From positions 1 through 6,844 of the forward strand of contig JAJSAA010000214.1 of assembly GCA_024274995.1 (NCBI GenBank): DNA of 6,844 nucleotides, written 5' to 3'. This DNA is from Deltaproteobacteria bacterium (GTDB lineage Bacteria > Desulfobacterota > Desulfobulbia > Desulfobulbales > VMSU01). A program made the translations under genes and the position numbers. Positions 1 to 5,028 of this stretch are shown in pieces; the first letter of the stretch is position 1; the number at the start of each line of letters is the position of its first letter. The notes beneath the pieces were generated by a model. It was given only the letters and a program-made list of their open reading frames with translations, had not been told where the DNA came from and searched no databases.

Positions 1-71
1 AGATTTATTTAATCGGCTTCTGAGCATTCGTTAGAACCAACAGCACTCACCCGTCCAAAACTCTATTTAAA

Positions 72-104
72 ATCGTTCGACGATAAGTTACGAATATTTG
101 TAAC
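72..104. promoter_or_regulatory. Paired palindromes upstream of radA, possible operator
   Basis: Positions 87-104 read GTTACGAATATTTGTAAC, an 18-bp palindrome with 16 of 18 bases symmetric (arms GTTAC/GTAAC around AATATT). Directly before it, 72-84 reads ATCGTTCGACGAT, with arms ATCGT/ACGAT around three bases. The nine bases ATAAGTTAC that enter the larger palindrome (83-91) recur at 166-174, 16 bases before the radA start. Symmetry of this size is typical of dimeric repressor or activator sites. It matches no operator I can name, and it is not the LexA arrangement of GAAC-N4-GTTC. Regulation of radA, or of a gene just left of the window, is inferred only. Confidence 0.35.
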
Positions 105-132
105 GGGGAGATGCATTCTTTTATTTACAAAC

Positions 133-138
133 TATAAT
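133..138 (+). promoter_or_regulatory. Candidate -10 box for radA (TATAAT)
   Basis: A perfect TATAAT hexamer lies 52 bases before the radA ATG in AT-rich DNA. The bases 16-18 upstream (around 110-116) do not form a good TTGACA box, so the promoter would be weak, activator-dependent or read by a non-standard sigma. The palindrome at 87-104 lies just upstream, where an activator might bind. In AT-rich DNA a chance TATAAT is plausible. Confidence 0.3.
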
Positions 139-146
139 CATTTATT

Positions 147-163
147 TTGTTCTCTTGGAACAA
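147..163. repeat. Inverted repeat in the radA leader (TTGTTC-N5-GAACAA)
   Basis: TTGTTC (147-152) and GAACAA (158-163) are perfect 6-bp arms around the loop TCTTG. If transcription starts about 7 bases after the TATAAT at 133-138, this hairpin would sit almost at the 5' end of the radA mRNA, where hairpins can protect a transcript from decay. It could equally be a protein-binding site. No T-tract follows, so it is not a terminator. Confidence 0.3.
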
Positions 164-190
164 CTATAAGTTACCAAAAACAATAAAAAA

Positions 191-1528
191 ATGGCCAAGA
201 TAAAAAAATCATATATCTGCCGGAATTGCAGAGCGGTATTTGGACGCTGGGAGGGCCGCTGCCCGGAATGCCGGGAATGGAACTGCATTGAAGAGTCCGT
301 TGCCGCTCCAACCCCTGGCGGCGGCTATGCCGGGGCCGTAGCTGAGATCTGCCCCATGGCCGAGATTAAAATGAACTGCGTCGAACGTATCTCCACCGGC
401 ATGAAGGAGTTTGACCGGGTTCTGGGCGGCGGCCTGGTACCCGGCTCCGTGGTTCTGATTGGCGGAGATCCAGGGGTCGGCAAGAGCACAGCACTGCTGC
501 AGGTCTGCTGTAATTTGCATGGCATTAAATCAATCTATGTCAGCGGTGAGGAGTCCCTGGCCCAGATCGCCATGCGGGCCAGGCGCTTAGGGCTGCCCGC
601 CGACGATGTCCTGTTGATCTCTGATACCGAAATTGAGAGTATATGTGCCGCGGCCAGCCGGGCGGCTCCCAAGGTGCTGGTCATTGATTCCATCCAGACC
701 ATGCAGGTGGCCGGGGTTTCATCGTCACCAGGCAGCGTCAGCCAGGTGCGGGAAAGCGCCGCTTACCTCACCCGCTTCGCCAAAAAGAGCGGAATTGCCA
801 TCTTCCTGGTGGGGCATGTTACCAAGACCGGCGGCCTGGCCGGGCCCCGGGTGCTGGAACATATAATTGACGTAGTCGTCTATCTTGAGGACACCAAGTC
901 GCGTTTCAGAATCATGCGGGCCATCAAGAATCGCTATGGGGCGGTGAATGAACTGGGAGTCTTCGCCATGACCGAAGGCGGCATGAAGGAGATCAGTAAT
1001 CCCTCGGCGATTTTTCTTTCCCGCCAGCGGGAGCAGATGTCCGGCAGCGCGGTTATGGTAATCTGGGAGGGCAGCAGGCCGCTGCTGGTGGAGATCCAGG
1101 CCCTGGTGGATACCTCCTATGCCGAGCATCCCCGCCGCCTGACCGTGGGGCTGGAGGCCAATCGTCTGACCATGCTGCTTGCCGTTCTTCACAAGCATGG
1201 CGGCCTGGTGAGTTTCGACAAGGATATCTTTGTGAATGTGGTGGGCGGGGTTAAGGTGATGGAGACCAGCGCCGATTTAGCCCTGCTTCTCGCCATTGTC
1301 TCCAGTATGAAGGACAGCCCCCTGCCCGACGGCCTGATAGTCTTTGGCGAGGTGGGACTGGCCGGGGAGATCAGGCCTGTAACCAACGGGCAGGAACGGC
1401 TCCACGAGGCAGCCAAACATGGCTTTAAACGGGCGATAATTTCTCAGGCCAATGTCCCAAATAAAGCAATTGCCGGCCTACAGATTGATGGGGTTAACAA
1501 ACTGAGCGAGGCCCTGGAGATTCTGTAA
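191..1528 (+). CDS. radA: DNA repair/recombination protein RadA (Sms), complete
   Basis: The 445-residue product has the standard RadA architecture and a normal length for the family. An N-terminal four-cysteine zinc finger is formed by C10, C13, C24 and C27. A RecA-like ATPase follows, with Walker A GGDPGVGKST at 91-100 and Walker B LVIDS at 163-167. The RadA-specific motif reads KNRYG at 246-250, where the usual form is KNRFG. A Lon-protease-like C-terminal domain (about 275-445) contains FGEVGLAGEIRPV. RadA is known as a cytoplasmic DnaB-like motor that processes branched recombination intermediates and helps homologous recombination and repair. The ATG at 191 is the only usable start, because the frame has a stop at 167-169 just upstream. 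The leader before it is A-rich with no Shine-Dalgarno sequence. It is not in an operon here: the next gene converges on it 23 bp downstream with no obvious terminator between them. Confidence 0.97.
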   Translation: MAKIKKSYICRNCRAVFGRWEGRCPECREWNCIEESVAAPTPGGGYAGAVAEICPMAEIKMNCVERISTGMKEFDRVLGGGLVPGSVVLIGGDPGVGKSTALLQVCCNLHGIKSIYVSGEESLAQIAMRARRLGLPADDVLLISDTEIESICAAASRAAPKVLVIDSIQTMQVAGVSSSPGSVSQVRESAAYLTRFAKKSGIAIFLVGHVTKTGGLAGPRVLEHIIDVVVYLEDTKSRFRIMRAIKNRYGAVNELGVFAMTEGGMKEISNPSAIFLSRQREQMSGSAVMVIWEGSRPLLVEIQALVDTSYAEHPRRLTVGLEANRLTMLLAVLHKHGGLVSFDKDIFVNVVGGVKVMETSADLALLLAIVSSMKDSPLPDGLIVFGEVGLAGEIRPVTNGQERLHEAAKHGFKRAIISQANVPNKAIAGLQIDGVNKLSEALEIL

Positions 1529-1551
1529 ATTGCCGCGTCTCTTCCTCTCGG

Positions 1552-1941
1552 TCAGTCATCTAACGGCGGCATAAAGGATTTAAGAACCGCACATTTACGA
1601 CAGACTTCCATCTTTTTATGCCAATCATGCTGGGCGTTGCACTCGCAGATAGTGCCATTGATAAACCAGCATAGTTTACCGGCCTGAAACTCCCAGGCCG
1701 GGCAGGCCTTTTTCCGTTTAGTCGGGCAATTTTTGATCGTCCAGCAGGGCTTGAGAGTGCCGGATATTTCACTGATTTTGGAGAGCAGAAAGATTATCTG
1801 GCGCTCGGCATGGGCCGGAATTCGCCGCCAGCCCTGTTCGTAGCTGTGCAGGGTCTTGATGGAGATACCCAAAAGTTCAGCTAATTCTTTTTGGGTTTTA
1901 CCGAGGAGCTTCCTGATATGCGCGAATTCTTTTTTATCCAC
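1552..1941 (-). CDS. XRE-like helix-turn-helix protein with a two-CW, eight-cysteine C-terminal domain
   Basis: The 129-residue protein starts at GTG (1941). AGGA lies 7 bases upstream on the minus strand, which supports this start. Residues about 5-58 form an XRE/Cro-type DNA-binding domain: TQKELAELLGIS, then the recognition-helix segment IKTLHSYEQGWRRIP. The C-terminal half carries C66, C72, C80, C91, C99, C101, C114 and C117, including two Cys-Trp pairs (C66-W67 and C91-W92), a CPAW segment at 80-83, GTICEC, and a final CRKC. This spacing fits what I recall as the 'two-CW' domain of sulfate-reducing and related bacteria. Its biochemical role is not known to me, though metal or Fe-S binding is a reasonable inference. 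The gene lies 45 bp downstream of the epimerase on the same strand and is probably co-transcribed with it. It could regulate that gene or itself. No target site is evident. Confidence 0.85.
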   Translation of the reverse strand: MDKKEFAHIRKLLGKTQKELAELLGISIKTLHSYEQGWRRIPAHAERQIIFLLSKISEISGTLKPCWTIKNCPTKRKKACPAWEFQAGKLCWFINGTICECNAQHDWHKKMEVCRKCAVLKSFMPPLDD

Positions 1942-1986
1942 TTGGCGTTCCTGTATGATATCCGCCCTGAAATGCAGGTGGGATTT

Positions 1987-2079
1987 TTATTTTGCATTTT
2001 TTCTTAATTCATCAAAAGAGTCAATCTCCTCTAATGAATGGCGGTGAGCCTCCCGCAGGATCTTCTCCGGGTCGGCCAT
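1987..2079 (-). other. Possible nested small ORF (30 codons) in frame with the epimerase 3' end
   Basis: The ATG at 2079 is preceded by TTAGGAGAAACCTTC, giving AGGAG at 2088-2092 with an 8-base spacer. This is a better ribosome site than that of the full-length epimerase. The peptide begins MADPEKILREAHRHSLEEID and is highly charged and probably helical. It shares the stop codon of the epimerase frame and ends 45 bp before the helix-turn-helix gene. It may be translated separately, may be a former independent small gene fused in frame, or may simply be the epimerase tail. I recognise no family. The ribosome site is seen directly; independent translation is inference. Confidence 0.3.
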
Positions 2080-3141
2080 GAAGGTTTCTCCTAACCGGCG
2101 GGGATTACAGAATGACTCATTATAAGAGGAGATGAGATTTAAGTGCTCCCAACGGGTCAGATAATATTCGATCATAGCCGGTAATTCAGTAAAAACGGTT
2201 TTTTCCGGTAATGGAAGTCCATAACTGGATTTTTTTAATTTGTCTACTGAAAGGCTCTGCGATTGATAAAAATTTTCCATAAACATTAATTCCGCCGGCA
2301 AGCGGGTCTCAATGCTGATGATGCTCAATTTTTTTACCAGCCAATTCAGCATGGTACGGCCAATTTGCGCCAGGGACGAGGGAATATAGATTTCTTTGGG
2401 CAGGTTGAGCTGCAGATACGATTTGATAGTCAGAATCAGGGTACTCAGGTTTACTGGATTATGATCGGCAAAATTATAAATCTGTTTTGAAAACTCCGGC
2501 CGATGGTCTAAGATGTAGTGGACAAAAGGCGCTATTTTTTTGGCATTGGTATAGGAATGCATGATTCCAGGCTTAGTCATTAAAACCGGCATGGCCTGAT
2601 CAATAATGGAAAACAGCAGGCGGTGAAAGCCCTGTATTTTATGGTCATGTTTGCCATATACCACCCCAAGACGGATAATTGTACAGTCTAAGCCCTCATT
2701 TTCCCACATATGACGAAGGGTAAACTCGGCCATGAGCTTGGATTTGGCGTAATTATTTAGAGAGGGCTCCAGGGTCAGACAGTCTTCTTCGGTGAGATCC
2801 ATACCATTGGGCATGGTGGCGGAGGAGCTAAAATGGATATAGGGAATATTTAAACTGACCGCCGCCCTAGCCAGATTTATGCTGCCGAAATAATTCGTTT
2901 CGAGGGATAACTGGGGATCGGCATCAAGGGAGGCAATGGCAACATTAATAATAAAATCAGGTTTGATTTTTTGTAAATATTGCTTAATGTCACTAAGTAC
3001 CCGCAGGCTTAATTTTTTACTGTTGGGAGATACCAGCTCCAGGTTCGGGTCATTGTTTTTCTTGAAATAATGGTTAATAGCTCCGCCGATGAGACCTGAA
3101 CCGCCAAGAATGACACCTGTTCTTTTTTTATTATTGGTCAT
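1987..3141 (-). CDS. NAD(P)-dependent epimerase/dehydratase family protein (extended SDR)
   Basis: The 384-residue product has an N-terminal Rossmann fold with the dinucleotide motif GGSGLIGG at 13-20. FSSSATM at 104-110 resembles the GalE catalytic-serine segment, making S107 the likely catalytic residue. YAKSK at 131-135 supplies the catalytic Tyr131 and Lys135. RLGVVYG at 157-163 is the usual extended-SDR strand leading to the substrate region. Such enzymes act on nucleotide-sugars or related substrates in the cytoplasm, but the C-terminal half gives no specific substrate. The start is ATG at 3141 with only a poor ribosome site (AAG), close to the Rossmann motif as expected. The protein is longer than many SDRs because of a charged tail: residues 355-384 begin with an internal ATG that has its own Shine-Dalgarno sequence. 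Several 60-base stretches here are AT-rich (17 of 60 G+C at 2221-2280, 26 of 60 at 2281-2340, 27 of 60 at 3001-3060) against 36 of 60 at 1141-1200 in radA, although 2761-2820 has 34 of 60. This hints at a different history from the neighbours. Confidence 0.85.
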   Translation of the reverse strand: MTNNKKRTGVILGGSGLIGGAINHYFKKNNDPNLELVSPNSKKLSLRVLSDIKQYLQKIKPDFIINVAIASLDADPQLSLETNYFGSINLARAAVSLNIPYIHFSSSATMPNGMDLTEEDCLTLEPSLNNYAKSKLMAEFTLRHMWENEGLDCTIIRLGVVYGKHDHKIQGFHRLLFSIIDQAMPVLMTKPGIMHSYTNAKKIAPFVHYILDHRPEFSKQIYNFADHNPVNLSTLILTIKSYLQLNLPKEIYIPSSLAQIGRTMLNWLVKKLSIISIETRLPAELMFMENFYQSQSLSVDKLKKSSYGLPLPEKTVFTELPAMIEYYLTRWEHLNLISSYNESFCNPRRLGETFMADPEKILREAHRHSLEEIDSFDELRKNAK

Positions 3142-3323
3142 CTTAATAATTACACTTATTCAGCGTGATGTCTAAAAGCAGCAACCATCGAAGTTATACT
3201 CAAGTTGGTTCTTAACCGGACTTTACTGTGGTATTTTATTGCCCCAATGGACAATCACTAAGGTTTAAACAGCCAAAGGTCAAGGAAAATGTCTAAAATC
3301 CTTCTATTTTGTTGATATAGCAC
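3142..3323. other. Divergent intergenic spacer between the epimerase and holA
   Basis: This 182-bp AT-rich region must hold promoters for both the minus-strand epimerase/regulator pair and the holA-clpS-clpA operon. I see no convincing -35/-10 pair. Partial -10-like hexamers are TATACT (3195-3200) and TAAAAT (3294-3299) on the plus strand and TATAAC on the minus strand (within 3194-3200), all without good partners. Small symmetric elements are GGTT-CTT-AACC (3207-3217) and GTTTAAAC (3263-3270). The decamer ATGTCTAAAA occurs twice (3168-3177 and 3289-3298). There is no strong Shine-Dalgarno sequence directly before the holA ATG. Confidence 0.5.
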
Positions 3324-4712
3324 ATGCCCCTCTACAAAAAAGATGATATAAATAAGGTGGTTAAGGCCATTAATCAGGGCAAACCAGTCCAGATCTATTT
3401 AATTGTCGGCGAGCGTTTTTTGGGCCGGCAGGCCGCGGACAAGCTCTGCGCCGCCCTGATTCCTGAGGCCGGAGAACAGCAGAATATTATCACCAGGATA
3501 GATGGCGATGAGGAAGATCCTTTAAAGACTCTGGCCCTCTTAAAATCATTCTCCCTCTTTGCAAACCGTCAGATATTTGTGGTAACCGGCTCGCGGCTGT
3601 TCCAGTCTAAGGAAACGGCCAGGGCCGTGTGGAATCGCGCTGTAAAGGCTAAGCAGAATAATGATATGGAACGTGCCGCCCGCATCCTGCAGCAATTTGC
3701 TGCCCTTGGCGGCCTGACTATTGAGGAACTAACCGCAGCGGCGGCAGAAGAATGGCGGCAGCTCTTTGGTTTTCCCAAACCGAATGAAGATTTGAACTGG
3801 CTGGCAGCCCTGGCGGCCACCGGAGCTGACGACCAGAGCCGTAGAAAATCAGGCGCGGCAGACAAAACTGCGGCGCAGTATATGGAGGCCGTGACGGCCG
3901 GGATTCCAGCTGGTAACGTCCTGATTCTCATGGCGAGTGAGGTCGATAAACGCAAAAAATTATTTAAGTTTATAAAGGAACACGGCGTAATTATTGACCT
4001 CACCGTTGGCAGCGGCCCAGCCAAGGCCGCCAGGGACTCCCAGGAGGTGGTGCTGCGAGAATTAATTCAACAGACCCTGGCCGGCCTGGGCAAGAAGATG
4101 GCCCCGCGGCTGGTAAATATCCTCATGGAAAGAGTTGGATTTCATCCGGTGGCTGTGGTGCGGGAAACGGAAAAACTGGCCCTCTATGTCGATGATGCCG
4201 AAGCCATAACCATAAATGATCTGGATATCCTCTGCGCTCGAACCAGAGAGGATGCCGTTTATGAATTCACCGAGGCCTTTGGCCGGGCCGATCTGCGCCA
4301 GAGTCTGCTTCTCTGTGCCAGGATGATAGAGAACGGTACCCACCCTCTGGCCTTGATTGCCGCTCTGCGTAATTATTTAAGAAAACTGCTTGTTGTCCGC
4401 TCCTTTATAGATGCGCCGCAGCCCACCTTTGTGCCGGGTATGACTTACGGTGTCTTCCAAAAGGGTTATCTGCCGGAATTCAAAGAACTGCGGGCGGATT
4501 GGCTGGCAGAGCTACCCAAACATCCCTATGCCCTGTTTATGATGTTTGAAAAGGCTTCCCAAATGGCCATAACCGATCTTATCCGCTGGAGGCAGGAGCT
4601 TTTAAATACAGAGTTTAGCCTTAAAAGCTCCTGCCTCCCGCCCCTCCTACAGTTTGAGGGCTTTTTGTTTAATTGTCTAACCGCCGGGCAAGGCGCGAGA
4701 AGGAAATTATAA
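3324..4712 (+). CDS. holA: DNA polymerase III subunit delta, HolA-like, with an internal insertion
   Basis: The 462-residue product fits the clamp-loader delta subunit, which opens the beta sliding clamp during replication. The N-terminal part has the degenerate nucleotide-fold strand QIYLIVGERFLG (23-34) and then LKSFSLFANRQIFVVTGSRLF (starting at residue 73), typical of delta domain I. The next domain-I element, NVLILMASEVDKRKKLFKFI (198-217), comes about 105 residues later instead of a few tens, so there is an extra segment of roughly 70-80 residues that is Ala- and charge-rich. Domain II/III features follow: LALYVDDAEAITINDL (285-300), VYEFTEAFGRAD (312-323) and LIAALRNYLRKLLVVR (344-359). 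The end, ELLNTEFSLKSSCLPPLLQFE, resembles the conserved delta C-terminus. E. coli delta has 343 residues. The start is ATG 3324, fixed by an in-frame TAG at 3318-3320, with no clear ribosome site. It is the first gene of a tight operon, one base before clpS. Its 3' end also carries an 18-bp inverted repeat and a terminator-like hairpin. Confidence 0.85.
   Translation: MPLYKKDDINKVVKAINQGKPVQIYLIVGERFLGRQAADKLCAALIPEAGEQQNIITRIDGDEEDPLKTLALLKSFSLFANRQIFVVTGSRLFQSKETARAVWNRAVKAKQNNDMERAARILQQFAALGGLTIEELTAAAAEEWRQLFGFPKPNEDLNWLAALAATGADDQSRRKSGAADKTAAQYMEAVTAGIPAGNVLILMASEVDKRKKLFKFIKEHGVIIDLTVGSGPAKAARDSQEVVLRELIQQTLAGLGKKMAPRLVNILMERVGFHPVAVVRETEKLALYVDDAEAITINDLDILCARTREDAVYEFTEAFGRADLRQSLLLCARMIENGTHPLALIAALRNYLRKLLVVRSFIDAPQPTFVPGMTYGVFQKGYLPEFKELRADWLAELPKHPYALFMMFEKASQMAITDLIRWRQELLNTEFSLKSSCLPPLLQFEGFLFNCLTAGQGARRKL
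4588..4638. repeat. Perfect 18-bp inverted repeat inside the 3' end of holA
   Basis: The left arm GGAGGCAGGAGCTTTTAA (4588-4605) and the right arm TTAAAAGCTCCTGCCTCC (4621-4638) are exact reverse complements, separated by the 15-base loop 4606-4620. The stem lies entirely in coding sequence, in the segment that encodes RWRQELLNTEFSLKSSCLPP, which matches the expected delta-subunit C-terminus. It is therefore both coding and strongly structured. A perfect match of this length at this distance is very unlikely by chance. In RNA it would form a very stable hairpin about 60 bases before the clpS ribosome site. Confidence 0.85.
4640..4670 (+). terminator. Terminator-like hairpin with T-tract at the holA/clpS boundary
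   Basis: CCCTC (4642-4646) pairs with GAGGG (4656-4660) around a 9-base loop. Allowing one bulged C, the stem extends to G4640-C4661. TTTTTGTTT (4662-4670) follows directly, which is the layout of an intrinsic terminator. It lies inside the holA frame, 43 bases before the clpS ATG. Translating ribosomes would be expected to disrupt it, so it could act only when holA is poorly translated (attenuation or polarity). The stem is short and activity is unproven. Confidence 0.4.
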
Positions 4713-4713
4713 A

Positions 4714-5025
4714 ATGACTACCAAAAATATTAACCGAACCGAGAGCAGCATTGAGGATAAGCAGCAGACAGACGAGCCTCCCCTGTTTGAGGTCTTGCTC
4801 CATAATGACGATTATACTACCATGGACTTTGTGGTTGCGGTTTTGCAGACGGTATTTGCCAAAAATGAGGAGCAGGCCACGGATATCATGCTTAATGTTC
4901 ATAAAAAAGGGGTCGGGATTGCCGGGGTATATATCAGGGATGTGGCTGAGACCAAGGTGGCCATTGTGCATGACTGGGCGCGGCAGGAGGGTCATCCGCT
5001 GCGCTGCTCAACAAGGAAGGTGTGA
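4714..5025 (+). CDS. clpS: ATP-dependent Clp protease adaptor ClpS
   Basis: The 103-residue product is a complete ClpS. After a polar, disordered N-terminal extension (about 1-22), which in this family engages ClpA, comes the folded core FEVLLHNDDYTTMDFV (25-40). N31 and D32-D33 are in the N-degron pocket, with M37 at the gatekeeper position of E. coli Met40. H63 corresponds to E. coli His66, and VAETK is at 77-81. ClpS binds proteins with bulky N-terminal residues and delivers them to ClpA for degradation by ClpP in the cytoplasm. The start ATG has AGGA at 4701-4704 with a 9-base spacer. The holA stop is one base upstream and clpA begins three bases after the clpS stop, so translation is probably coupled to both. 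All pocket residues that I can place are present, so the adaptor should be functional. Confidence 0.97.
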   Translation: MTTKNINRTESSIEDKQQTDEPPLFEVLLHNDDYTTMDFVVAVLQTVFAKNEEQATDIMLNVHKKGVGIAGVYIRDVAETKVAIVHDWARQEGHPLRCSTRKV

Positions 5026-5028
5026 ATT

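Noticed and set aside
147..163. LexA/SOS box in front of radA
   Set aside because: The arms are GTTC-N5-GAAC, the reverse of the Gram-positive GAAC-N4-GTTC layout, and they fit no other SOS consensus that I know.
725..1198. Long minus-strand open frame antisense to radA
   Set aside because: It is an antisense shadow of the high-GC radA coding sequence. radA itself has every expected motif, and the shadow protein shows no domain.
1531..1571. TGCCGC/GCGGCA inverted repeat spanning the radA-regulator convergent junction as a shared terminator
   Set aside because: The arms are only 6 bp with a 29-base loop, and there is no T-tract on either strand.
1942..1986. Terminator between the epimerase and the regulator gene
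   Set aside because: Only a 4-bp CCTG/CAGG hairpin is present with no T-tract, so co-transcription is more likely.
3168..3215. Fifteen-codon ORF (MSKSSNHR...) in the divergent spacer
   Set aside because: It has no ribosome site and no recognisable composition, and a frame this short is expected by chance.
3263..3270. GTTTAAAC palindrome as an operator
   Set aside because: It is only 8 bp, in AT-rich DNA, with no extension on either side.
3289..3315. Eight-codon leader ORF (MSKILLFC) upstream of holA
   Set aside because: It is very short. AAGGA lies too close to the ATG and the alternative AAAGGT is weak. It is out of frame with holA and has no regulatory codon pattern.
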